DNA of 8,716 nt from Actinomycetota bacterium (lineage in GTDB: Bacteria > Actinomycetota > Thermoleophilia > Miltoncostaeales > Miltoncostaeaceae): assembly GCA_947475125.1 (NCBI GenBank), contig CANJMX010000059.1:1-8716 (forward strand). Direction: 5' to 3'. Shown here one piece after another: positions 1 to 5,502 of this stretch. Positions within the stretch are counted from its first letter, which is position 1. Each line of letters opens with the position of its first letter. The notes below the pieces were generated by a model. The model was not told the origin of the DNA. It saw nothing but the letters and a program-made list of their open reading frames with translations, and made no database searches. A program made the position numbers and the translations under genes.

Positions 1-55
1 CGGGCAGCGTGGCGAGTGCGAGGAGGGTGACGGCGGTGCGGTTCACGACCCCCAT
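1..55 (-). CDS. 5' end of a leftward gene, probably secreted or membrane protein (partial)
   Basis: On the minus strand an ATG at 55-53 opens a frame that stays open to the window edge (18 codons). The peptide begins M-G-V-V-N-R and then runs T-A-V-T-L-L-A-L-A-T-L-P. One Arg followed by a hydrophobic stretch resembles the start of a signal peptide or signal anchor. Nearly every third codon base is G or C, as in the real genes here, which supports coding on this strand. A GTG at 46-44 is an alternative start and has a run of G just upstream. Function cannot be told. The gene would be divergent from the RpiR-type regulator, a usual position for a regulator's target, but that link is inference. 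Confidence 0.45.
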   Translation of the reverse strand, partial: MGVVNRTAVTLLALATLP

Positions 56-148
56 GGTGCCCACGTGCGGGGCCGATGTCCACGCGTTGGGTCATGTTCG
101 TGCGGGTTTACGGAAGGGTCGGGGCGTGCTGCGTCGAAACAATCGCTC
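56..148. promoter_or_regulatory. Divergent intergenic region upstream of the RpiR-type gene
   Basis: This 93-base gap lies between two divergent starts and should hold promoters for both. I see no convincing -35/-10 pair on either strand. An 8-base direct repeat, CGTGCGGG, occurs at 64-71 and 99-106, 35 bases apart. A purine-rich run (GGAAGGG, 112-118) is too far from the GTG at 149 to act as its ribosome binding site. The rpiR-like frame is open throughout this stretch, so a longer N-terminus cannot be excluded, but codon use here (three Cys codons, mixed third bases) is unlike the gene body. Confidence 0.35.
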
Positions 149-943
149 GTGCCGCCTGACGCAAATGAACTCGCAGAGGTCCTCCGCCGCGACTACGAGC
201 GCTTTAGTCCTGCGCAGAAGTCGCTTGCGCGCTACCTGATCGATCACCTGGCGGAACTTCCGCTGGTGTCGGCGCATGAGGTGGCCCACGCGGCGCACTG
301 CAGCCCCGCGACCGTGGTGCGCTTTGCGCAGGCACTCGGATACGCCGGATATCCGGAGATGCAGCGGACCATCCGCCAGGCGCATCGCCCCGGCCTTGGC
401 GTGCGCGCCGTCGGCGGCCTGCCCCAGGGTCGCGTGCAGGTGCTTGATGCCGACCGCCTCGCCCTCGAGGATGCCGCCGCGCGTCTGGGCCCCGATGGCG
501 TCACCCCGCTGGCAAGCGCACTCGCCGGACGGCACCCCATCATTCTTGCTGGCGACGCCACCGCGCGACCCGTGCTCGCGTTGCTGGAGGAGCGACTCTC
601 CCGCGCCGGACGCGAGACGCTGGTGGTCGATTCAGTCGAGCCCCGCATCCGCATGCGTCTGGGTGCGCTCGCACGCGGCGGTGCACTTATCGCGGTTGCG
701 GTGGGCAAGGACACCCGTGTGGCCGAGTACGCCGTGGCCGCCGCGCGCGCAGCCAATGCCCCGGCTGTGGCGCTGGTCGATTCGAGCCTGTCCGCTGCCG
801 CACGTGCACCGCACGTGCGGGTGATTCCCGCTGAGGAGCATGGCGGGGAGCCCAGTCTCACGGCATTCGTCGCCGTTGCTCAGGCACTCGCGCAGTCGCT
901 GGCGTCGCAGCCGGTCGCACGTCGCACGCTCTCCGCTGCCTAG
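149..943 (+). CDS. RpiR/MurR-family transcriptional regulator (HTH + degenerate SIS domain)
   Basis: The predicted 264-residue protein has an RpiR-type N-terminal domain. Residues 41-67 hold the signature helix-turn-helix, with S-P-A-T-V-V-R-F followed by A-L-G-Y-x-G-Y-P. The C-terminal half (about 129-252) follows the alternating strand/helix pattern of a SIS phosphosugar-binding domain, including A-L-V-D-S-S-L-S-A-A-A-R. Such proteins normally bind DNA upstream of sugar or cell-wall-sugar genes and respond to a phosphosugar. The usual SIS ligand motifs are altered here: the glycine/serine turn reads A-G-D-A-T, and the S-G-x-T motif reads V-G-K-D-T. The natural ligand may therefore differ. 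I chose GTG at 149 because it leaves the normal short lead before the HTH. GTG at 65 would add 28 residues with three Cys and atypical codons. Neither start has a clear ribosome binding site. Family is confident; target and ligand are unknown. Confidence 0.85.
   Translation: MPPDANELAEVLRRDYERFSPAQKSLARYLIDHLAELPLVSAHEVAHAAHCSPATVVRFAQALGYAGYPEMQRTIRQAHRPGLGVRAVGGLPQGRVQVLDADRLALEDAAARLGPDGVTPLASALAGRHPIILAGDATARPVLALLEERLSRAGRETLVVDSVEPRIRMRLGALARGGALIAVAVGKDTRVAEYAVAAARAANAPAVALVDSSLSAAARAPHVRVIPAEEHGGEPSLTAFVAVAQALAQSLASQPVARRTLSAA
798..820. repeat. Perfect 10-bp inverted repeat made of two GCACGTGC palindromes
   Basis: CCGCACGTGC (798-807) and GCACGTGCGG (811-820) are perfect inverted arms around a 3-base spacer ACC. 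Each arm contains the 8-base palindrome GCACGTGC, so two copies lie 11 bases apart centre to centre, about one helical turn. The element is inside the regulator's coding sequence (Ala-Arg-Ala-Pro-His-Val-Arg). It could be an intragenic hairpin or a binding site, or chance in GC-rich DNA. Confidence 0.5.
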
Positions 944-973
944 CCGAGGCCTCGGTTCAACCGCGACAATTCG

Positions 974-1000
974 CGCACGGGGAGGCATTCTCCCCGTGCG
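974..1000 (+). terminator. Strong hairpin after the RpiR-type gene; possible terminator without a U tract
   Basis: CGCACGGGGAG (974-984) pairs perfectly with CTCCCCGTGCG (990-1000) around the loop GCATT: 11 base pairs, nearly all G-C. It starts 31 bases after the regulator's stop and ends before the putative pdxS promoter, where a terminator would be expected. No T-run follows (next bases GTGACATGC), so it is not a classical intrinsic terminator. U-poor hairpin terminators are reported in Actinobacteria. An operator role is the alternative. Confidence 0.5.
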
Positions 1001-1026
1001 GTGACATGCATTGCCCCCGGCCGTTC

Positions 1027-1032
1027 TAGACT
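1027..1032 (+). promoter_or_regulatory. Putative -10 box (TAGACT) of the pdxS operon
   Basis: TAGACT matches the actinobacterial TANNNT -10 consensus. It is the only good match between the hairpin at 974-1000 and pdxS. Transcription would start around 1039-1040. A GTGACA at 1001-1006 resembles a -35 box, but the 20-base spacer is longer than normal, so the -35 is doubtful. The yajC upstream region has a similar arrangement, a C-run, then CTA-NNCT, then a GC-rich CCGCC stretch. Confidence 0.4.
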
Positions 1033-1039
1033 GCCGCCG

Positions 1040-1060
1040 ATGTCTGACGAGGAGAGATGA
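1040..1060 (+). CDS. Putative leaderless mini-ORF (MSDEER) translationally linked to pdxS
   Basis: ATG at 1040 lies 7 bases after the TAGACT box, where a leaderless transcript would begin. It reads Met-Ser-Asp-Glu-Glu-Arg and stops at TGA 1058-1060. That stop overlaps the pdxS ATG (1057-1059) as ATGA. The GAG-GAG codons also form the purine-rich ribosome binding site for pdxS. It could be a leader that delivers ribosomes to pdxS. It could equally be a chance reading of the 5' leader. It is too short for compositional evidence. Confidence 0.3.
   Translation: MSDEER
1049..1056 (+). promoter_or_regulatory. Ribosome binding site for pdxS
   Basis: GAGGAGAG is a strong anti-16S match. Its core GAGGAG (1049-1054) ends only 2 bases before ATG 1057 but 8 bases before the in-frame GTG at 1063. 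On spacing alone it favours GTG 1063 as the real start of pdxS, two codons shorter. Confidence 0.6.
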
Positions 1061-1971
1061 AGGTGAGCGACAACGCCCGCGCCAATGGCGCGACGGGTAC
1101 CGACGCGGTCAAGGCGGGCCTCGCCCAGATGCTGAAGGGCGGCGTCATCATGGATGTGGTGGACGCCGAGCAGGCGAAAATCGCCGAGGAGGCTGGCGCC
1201 TGCGCGGTGATGGCCCTTGAGCGCATCCCCTCTGAGATCCGCAGGGTTGGCGGCGTGGCACGCATGTCGGACCCCGAGATGATCATCGGCATTCAGGAGG
1301 CCGTGAGCATTCCGGTCATGGCCAAGTGCCGCATCGGTCACCACGTCGAGGCGCAGGTGCTCCAGGCACTCGAGGTCGACTACATCGACGAGTCAGAGGT
1401 CCTGACGCCCGCCGACGAGGCCAGCCACGTCGACAAGCGCCGATTCACCATTCCGTTCGTGTGCGGTGCCACCAATCTGGGGGAGGCGCTTCGCCGCATC
1501 TCCGAGGGCGCCGCGATGATGCGCACCAAGGGCGAGGCAGGCACCGGCAACGTTGTCGAGGCCGTGCGCCACATGAAGACCATCACGCAGGGCATCCGCC
1601 GCGTGGCCAGCGCCACCCCCGACGAGCGGTTTGCCATCGCCAAGGAGATGGCGGCACCGCTCGACCTCATTGAGTGGGTGGGCGAGCACGGCCGTCTGCC
1701 GGTCGTCAACTTCTCGGCCGGCGGCATCGCGACTCCCGCCGATGCAGCATTGATGATGTATCTGGGTGCGGAGGGCGTGTTTGTGGGCAGTGGAATCTTT
1801 ATGAGCGAGGATCCTCCCGCTCGTGCCCGTGCGATCGTGGAGGCCACAACACACTGGGATGACCCAGAGGTGGTCGCCCGCGTGTCGCGCGGCCTGCGCG
1901 AGGCCATGCCGGGTCTCGAGATCGCCCAGATCGCCGCCGAGGGTGGCCTGCTGCAGACCCGGGGCTGGTGA
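1057..1971 (+). CDS. pdxS: Pyridoxal 5'-phosphate synthase, lyase subunit PdxS
   Basis: PdxS condenses ribose 5-phosphate, glyceraldehyde 3-phosphate and ammonia into PLP (the DXP-independent vitamin B6 route). The ammonia comes from PdxT, and the synthase is a cytosolic assembly of 12 PdxS with up to 12 PdxT. The 304-residue product has the normal family length. Its catalytic residues are present with a constant 9-residue offset from the Bacillus enzyme: Asp33 (in G-G-V-I-M-D-V-V), Lys90 (A-K-C-R-I-G-H) and Lys158 (R-T-K-G-E-A-G-T-G). The phosphate-binding loops N-F-S-A-G-G-I-A-T-P (218-227) and G-S-G-I-F (244-248) are intact, and the end, R-G-W, is typical. The ATG at 1057 gives the longest frame, but GTG 1063 has better ribosome-binding-site spacing. 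It overlaps pdxT by 4 bases (GTGA), so the subunits are probably translationally coupled. Confidence 0.98.
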   Translation: MKVSDNARANGATGTDAVKAGLAQMLKGGVIMDVVDAEQAKIAEEAGACAVMALERIPSEIRRVGGVARMSDPEMIIGIQEAVSIPVMAKCRIGHHVEAQVLQALEVDYIDESEVLTPADEASHVDKRRFTIPFVCGATNLGEALRRISEGAAMMRTKGEAGTGNVVEAVRHMKTITQGIRRVASATPDERFAIAKEMAAPLDLIEWVGEHGRLPVVNFSAGGIATPADAALMMYLGAEGVFVGSGIFMSEDPPARARAIVEATTHWDDPEVVARVSRGLREAMPGLEIAQIAAEGGLLQTRGW

Positions 1972-2618
1972 GCGCAGCCGACCTGACGCGGCCCCGGATC
2001 GGGGTCCTGGCCGTGCAGGGCGCGGTGTCCGAGCACGAGGCCGCGCTCGCCGACGTGGGGGCCCGTACGACCCGGGTGCGTGTGCCCGATGAGCTCGACG
2101 GCCTTGACGGTCTGGTCATCCCTGGCGGGGAGAGCACCACGTTCGGTCTCGTTGCCGGCCGCTCCGGGCTGCTGGACGCGCTGCACGAGCGCATTGCCGG
2201 CGGGCTGCCCGTGTTCGGCACGTGTGCGGGTCTCATCATGCTTGCCAGCCGCATCGACGGCGACGGTGAGCAGGCATTGATCGGCGGCATGGACATCGTG
2301 GTGCGGCGGAATGCCTTCGGTCGTCAGCTGGCCTCGTTTGAGGCCGACGTCGACGTTCCGGTGCTCGGTGATCCGCCCATGCGCGGTATCTTCATCCGTG
2401 CGCCATGGATCGAGCAGGTGGGTCCGTCAGTGGAGGTGCTCGCTGAGCACGCTGGCCACATCGTGGCGGCGCGAGATCGCACACGGATCGTGTGCGCGTT
2501 CCATCCGGAGTTGACGGGCGACCGGCGATTGCACAGACTGTTCGTGGACGGGATCCGCGGGGCCACGGCCCCGGCGGACGAAGATCTCAAGGGGGGCATC
2601 CGTGTCGGGTCACAGTAA
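1968..2618 (+). CDS. pdxT: Pyridoxal 5'-phosphate synthase, glutaminase subunit PdxT
   Basis: PdxT is a class I glutamine amidotransferase that hydrolyses glutamine and channels ammonia to PdxS. The 216-residue protein carries all family marks: V-Q-G-A (17-20), P-G-G-E-S-T (52-57), the nucleophile loop G-T-C-A-G with Cys86, R-N-A-F-G-R-Q (114-120), F-I-R-A-P (142-146) and the His179/Glu181 pair in F-H-P-E-L-T. The catalytic triad is therefore complete. The GTG start overlaps the pdxS stop by 4 bases and has no strong ribosome binding site of its own, which fits coupling to pdxS. The last 17 bases overlap the start of yebC. Confidence 0.97.
   Translation: MSAADLTRPRIGVLAVQGAVSEHEAALADVGARTTRVRVPDELDGLDGLVIPGGESTTFGLVAGRSGLLDALHERIAGGLPVFGTCAGLIMLASRIDGDGEQALIGGMDIVVRRNAFGRQLASFEADVDVPVLGDPPMRGIFIRAPWIEQVGPSVEVLAEHAGHIVAARDRTRIVCAFHPELTGDRRLHRLFVDGIRGATAPADEDLKGGIRVGSQ
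2589..2596 (+). promoter_or_regulatory. Ribosome binding site for yebC
   Basis: AAGGGGGG lies inside the 3' end of pdxT and ends 5 bases before the GTG start at 2602. It supports that GTG as the yebC start despite the 17-base overlap with pdxT. Confidence 0.65.
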
Positions 2619-3354
2619 GTGGGCCACCATCAAGCGGAAGAAGGGCGCTGCCGACGCCAAGCGCGGGCAGCTCTTCTCCAAGCTCACCCGGGCGATCATG
2701 GTCGCGGCGCGTGAGGGCGGTGGCGATGCGAATTCGAATGCCACGCTCGCCGGGGCGATCGAAAAGGCCCGTGCCCTCTCGATGCCCAAGGACAACATCG
2801 AACGCGCCATCCAAAAAGGCATCGGTGGCGCCGATGGTTCCGTGGACTACGAGACGGTCACGTACGAGGGCTACGGGCCCGGTGGAGTGGCAATCCTTTG
2901 CGTTGCCCTCACCGATAACCGCAACCGCACTGCAAGCGATGTACGTCATGCCTTCACCAAGTGCGGATCCGAGCTGGGTACGCCCGGCAGCGTCGCGTGG
3001 CAGTTTGAGCGCAAGGGCGTCATCGTTGTGGATGGCGAGGGCATCGACGAAGAGGCCCTCATGGATGCGGCCCTTGAGGCCGGGGCGCAGGACATCTCCC
3101 CGGACGGATCGCACTGGCAGGTGGTGACCGACCCGGTCGAGCTCGCGCAGGTGCGCGAAGGGCTTCAGGGCGCGGGAATCACGCTGGCGTCGGCGGACAT
3201 CACGATGCTCCCCAAGACCACCGTGGAGACCGGCGAGAAGGAGGCGCGTCAGTTGCTGCGCCTGCTTGACGACCTGGAGGACAACGACGATGTCCAGGAC
3301 GTGTACGCCAACTTCGATATCTCCGAAGAGGTGATGGAGGCCGTGGCCTCCTAG
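2602..3354 (+). CDS. yebC: YebC/PmpR family protein (probable translation or transcription factor)
   Basis: The 250-residue product matches the YebC/TACO1 family in length and in all main motifs. It has M-S-G-H-S-K-W-A-T-I-K (1-11), D-A-K-R-G-Q-L-F-S-K-L (18-28), Y-E-G-Y-G-P-G-G (88-95), T-D-N-R-N-R-T (104-110) and the acidic D-L-E-D-N-D-D-V-Q-D-V-Y block (224-235). YebC proteins were long described as DNA-binding regulators. More recent work places family members at the ribosome, helping translation of proline-rich stretches; which role applies here cannot be read from sequence. yebC next to ruvC is a widespread arrangement, also seen in E. coli. The GTG start gives the invariant N-terminus and has a good ribosome binding site. 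The stop TAG is followed at once by the ruvC ATG. Confidence 0.96.
   Translation: MSGHSKWATIKRKKGAADAKRGQLFSKLTRAIMVAAREGGGDANSNATLAGAIEKARALSMPKDNIERAIQKGIGGADGSVDYETVTYEGYGPGGVAILCVALTDNRNRTASDVRHAFTKCGSELGTPGSVAWQFERKGVIVVDGEGIDEEALMDAALEAGAQDISPDGSHWQVVTDPVELAQVREGLQGAGITLASADITMLPKTTVETGEKEARQLLRLLDDLEDNDDVQDVYANFDISEEVMEAVAS
3336..3351 (+). promoter_or_regulatory. Hairpin burying the GGAGG upstream of ruvC
   Basis: GGAGGC (3336-3341) pairs with GCCTCC (3346-3351) around a CGTG loop, at the very end of yebC and 3 bases before the ruvC ATG. The only purine-rich ribosome-binding-like sequence near ruvC, GGAGG (3336-3340), is inside the 5' arm. Folded, it would be masked until ribosomes finish yebC. 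Unfolded, it lies 14 bases from the ATG, farther than ideal. Confidence 0.4.
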
Positions 3355-3852
3355 ATGCTGGTCCTCGGCATCGACCCAGGGCTCGCCAACACGGGATACG
3401 GCGTGGTGCGGGGGGTGGGCAGCCGCATTGAGGCGCTCGCCTGGGGGACCATCTGTACCCCCGCAAAGCAGCCCGTGGAGCAGCGGCTGCTCACGCTGAA
3501 CGAGGGGCTTGCGGCGGTGCTCGCCGAGCATCCCGTGGATGGTGCGGCGCTTGAGTCATTCTTCGTGCATCCGGTGAGCACAGCGGCCATGGGCATGGCC
3601 GCGGCCCGGGGAGCCCTTCTGGTGGCCTGCGCGAGCGCTGGGGTCGCTGTGACCGAATACACGCCCAATCAGATCAAGCAGTCGGTCACCGGCAATGGCC
3701 GCGCCGACAAGGATCAGGTGCGGGCGATGGTGACGCGTCTCACAAAGGCCGAGACCGACACCGACCATGCCGCCGATGCACTGGCCGCGGCCATCTGCCA
3801 CGCCTCCGCCGGGCCATTGCAGGCGGCCATCGGCATCCGTGGCGGCCGATAG
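3355..3852 (+). CDS. ruvC: Crossover junction endodeoxyribonuclease RuvC
   Basis: RuvC is a dimeric, Mg-dependent nuclease that cuts Holliday junctions symmetrically at the end of recombinational repair, working with RuvAB. At 165 residues it has a usual length. The RNase H-like fold begins L-V-L-G-I-D-P-G with catalytic Asp7, and Glu67 lies in A-A-L-E-S-F-F. The last helix reads D-H-A-A-D-A-L-A, giving His138 and Asp141. The third catalytic position is His rather than the Asp138 of E. coli, as in the Thermus enzyme (D-E-H-D), so this is a normal variant. R-A-D-K-D-Q-V (116-122) is the conserved basic/turn motif. The ATG directly follows the yebC stop, so translation is probably coupled. Confidence 0.96.
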   Translation: MLVLGIDPGLANTGYGVVRGVGSRIEALAWGTICTPAKQPVEQRLLTLNEGLAAVLAEHPVDGAALESFFVHPVSTAAMGMAAARGALLVACASAGVAVTEYTPNQIKQSVTGNGRADKDQVRAMVTRLTKAETDTDHAADALAAAICHASAGPLQAAIGIRGGR

Positions 3853-3855
3853 CCT
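3850..3855 (+). promoter_or_regulatory. Putative -10 box (TAGCCT) for a leaderless ruvA transcript
   Basis: TAGCCT fits TANNNT and contains the ruvC stop codon TAG. Its last base is 7 bases before the A of the ruvA ATG (3862), exactly where a -10 lies when transcription starts on the start codon. ruvA has no ribosome binding site in the bases before it, which fits leaderless translation. I find no -35 at normal spacing. A short hairpin (GGCCG 3844-3848 with CGGCC 3857-3861) spans the same spot. Confidence 0.3.
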
Positions 3856-3861
3856 GCGGCC

Positions 3862-4443
3862 ATGATTCGCTTCGTCACCGGCCAACTGGCCGAGCAGGAC
3901 GCCGATGGCGTGGTTATTGGCATGGGCGGGATGGGGTTTCTCGTGCGCGTGTCCGATTACACCCGGGGCCTGTTGCCACCCATCGGTGGCGAGGTGACGT
4001 TGAAGACGCACCTCGCCGTTCGCGAGGACGCCCTTGACCTGTACGGATTCGGTGACGACGCCGAGCGCGTGCTGTTCATGCAACTCGTCGGGGTGAGCGG
4101 CATCGGCCCGCGCATGGCACTGACCATTACCGGGCTCACCACTCCCCAGCTTCTTGCCAACGCCATACGCGGGGGCGAGGTGGCATTTCTCACGCAGGCA
4201 TCCGGGGTGGGGAAGAAGACCGCCGAACGGGTCATTCTGGAACTGCGCGACAAGGTGGGGGGCACGGGTGCCATTGCACCTGCACCGGGCAGCGGTCACC
4301 GCGGCGGCGCGCGCGATGGCCTGCTCGCCCTCGGGTTTACCGAGGCAGAGGTGGATCACGCACTGTCATCAGCCGATGACGGACTGGACGAGGAGAGCCT
4401 CATCCGCCACGGGCTCGCAGCGCTCGGTCGCGCTCGCGCATGA
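3862..4443 (+). CDS. ruvA: Holliday junction branch migration protein RuvA
   Basis: RuvA binds the four-way junction as a tetramer and loads RuvB rings on opposite arms. The 193-residue protein shows the three-domain plan. Domain I is an OB-fold (1-62, starting M-I-R-F-V-T-G-Q-L) with the acidic pin Glu55-Asp56. Domain II has two helix-hairpin-helix DNA-binding motifs (L-V-G-V-S-G-I-G-P-R, 75-84; A-S-G-V-G-K-K-T-A, 113-121). A Gly/Pro/Ala-rich linker (about 133-148) leads to the RuvB-binding domain III (150-193, with A-L-G-F-T-E-A-E-V). The start is 9 bases after ruvC and lacks a ribosome binding site. The stop overlaps the ruvB start as ATGA. Confidence 0.97.
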   Translation: MIRFVTGQLAEQDADGVVIGMGGMGFLVRVSDYTRGLLPPIGGEVTLKTHLAVREDALDLYGFGDDAERVLFMQLVGVSGIGPRMALTITGLTTPQLLANAIRGGEVAFLTQASGVGKKTAERVILELRDKVGGTGAIAPAPGSGHRGGARDGLLALGFTEAEVDHALSSADDGLDEESLIRHGLAALGRARA

Positions 4444-5492
4444 CCGAGGAGCGCCTGTCCGACCCGGATCCCCTCCGCGAGGAGGTGGAGCTCGACACCT
4501 CGCTGCGACCCAAGTCGCTTGAGACCTTTGTGGGGCAGAAGTCGGTGTGCGACCAGCTGTCAATCTTCCTGCAGGCGGCCCGCCTGCGCAGTGAGCCGCT
4601 CGACCATGTGCTGCTGGCCGGCCCGCCGGGGCTCGGCAAGACGTCGCTCGCCCTCATCCTCGCCGCTGAGATGGGCGTGGAGATCACCATTACCAGCGGC
4701 CCCGTGCTTGAGCGCAAGGGCGACCTTGCAGCCATCCTCACCGCACTCGCGCCGGGCGATGTGCTGTTCGTGGACGAGATCCACCGCCTTAACCGTTCCG
4801 TGGAGGAGGTGCTCTATCCCGCGATGGAGGACTTCCAGCTGGACATGGTGCTGGGCCAGGGCCCACAGGCACGCACGCTGCGGCTCGACCTGCCCCGGTT
4901 CACCCTTGTGGGTGCCACCACCCGATCAGGGCTGCTCACCACGCCGCTTCGCGACCGCTTCGGAGTTGTGCAGCGCCTTGACTATTACGGGCCATCCGAT
5001 CTGGCCCAGATCGTCATGCGGTCAGCCGGGCTCCTGGACGTGCAGATCACCGAGGATGGGGCGCTTGCCCTGGCCAGCCGATCACGTGGCACCCCGCGTA
5101 TCGCCAACCGTCTGCTGCGCCGGGTGCGGGATGTGGCGCAGGTGAAGGGTATGGGCACGGTGGATCGCGACATCGCCGAGCAGGCGCTGGTCATTCTTGA
5201 GGTAGACGCCGCAGGCCTCGACGATCTGGACCGCAAGATTCTCACGCACCTCGCGGTGACGTTCTCGGGGCGCCCCACCGGCCTCGGCACCCTCGCCGAT
5301 GCCGTCGGCGAGTCGCCGGACACCATCGAGGACGTCTACGAGCCATTTCTGCTTCAGCAGGGGCTGCTCGCACGCACACCGCGTGGGCGCATTGCGACGC
5401 CGCGCGCCTACGTGCATCTCGGCCTCGAGATCCCCCGGGGAGCCGAGGCCCAGGCGTCGCTGTTTGGATCCGGGGACGCCGCGGGGGCGTGA
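4440..5492 (+). CDS. ruvB: Holliday junction branch migration ATPase RuvB
   Basis: RuvB is the hexameric AAA+ motor that pulls DNA through the RuvA-bound junction. At 350 residues it has typical length. It shows R-P-K-S-L-E-T-F-V-G-Q (23-33), Walker A G-P-P-G-L-G-K-T-S (61-69), Walker B L-F-V-D-E-I-H-R (109-116), sensor 1 G-A-T-T-R-S-G (158-164), the arginine finger Arg171 in P-L-R-D-R-F-G, and sensor 2 G-T-P-R-I-A-N-R (217-224, Arg220). A winged-helix DNA-binding domain follows (about 255-330, with G-R-P-T-G-L-G-T-L). The ATG overlaps the ruvA stop by 4 bases, and it is the last gene of the rightward unit. Its C-terminal tail beyond residue 330 is short, Ala/Gly-rich and probably disordered. 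Confidence 0.98.
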   Translation: MTEERLSDPDPLREEVELDTSLRPKSLETFVGQKSVCDQLSIFLQAARLRSEPLDHVLLAGPPGLGKTSLALILAAEMGVEITITSGPVLERKGDLAAILTALAPGDVLFVDEIHRLNRSVEEVLYPAMEDFQLDMVLGQGPQARTLRLDLPRFTLVGATTRSGLLTTPLRDRFGVVQRLDYYGPSDLAQIVMRSAGLLDVQITEDGALALASRSRGTPRIANRLLRRVRDVAQVKGMGTVDRDIAEQALVILEVDAAGLDDLDRKILTHLAVTFSGRPTGLGTLADAVGESPDTIEDVYEPFLLQQGLLARTPRGRIATPRAYVHLGLEIPRGAEAQASLFGSGDAAGA

Positions 5493-5495
5493 TCC
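5466..5495. terminator. Bulged hairpin between convergent ruvB and glycosyltransferase genes
   Basis: GGATC (5466-5470) pairs with GATCC (5491-5495), and inside it ACGCC (5476-5480) pairs with GGCGT (5486-5490) around GCGGG. A 5-base bulge (CGGGG) lies on the 5' side. The structure covers the ruvB stop and sits where two convergent units meet, so it could end transcription from either side. There is no T-run. CGGGGAC (5471-5477) could alternatively pair with GTCCCCG (5513-5519) inside the opposing gene. Confidence 0.35.
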
Positions 5496-5502
5496 ACTGG
5501 GG

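Noticed and set aside
65..148. N-terminal extension of the RpiR-type regulator from GTG 65
   Set aside because: It adds 28 residues with three Cys and poor third-base G+C, and overlaps the promoter region of the leftward gene. The domain begins normally from GTG 149. It is not fully excluded, since the frame is open to base 2.
1380..2186. 268-codon leftward open frame over pdxS and pdxT
   Set aside because: It is a compositional shadow: Ser/Arg/Ala-rich, without motifs, opposite two enzymes with complete active sites.
2587..3531. 314-codon leftward open frame over yebC and the start of ruvC
   Set aside because: It is a shadow of yebC, whose protein matches its family from end to end on the plus strand.
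3355..3852. RuvC with a possibly missing catalytic Asp (His138)
   Set aside because: His at this position is a known natural variant (the Thermus RuvC active site is D-E-H-D), so the enzyme is expected to be active.
3556..4359. 267-codon leftward open frame over ruvC and ruvA
   Set aside because: It is antisense to two intact, recognisable genes and has no family features of its own.
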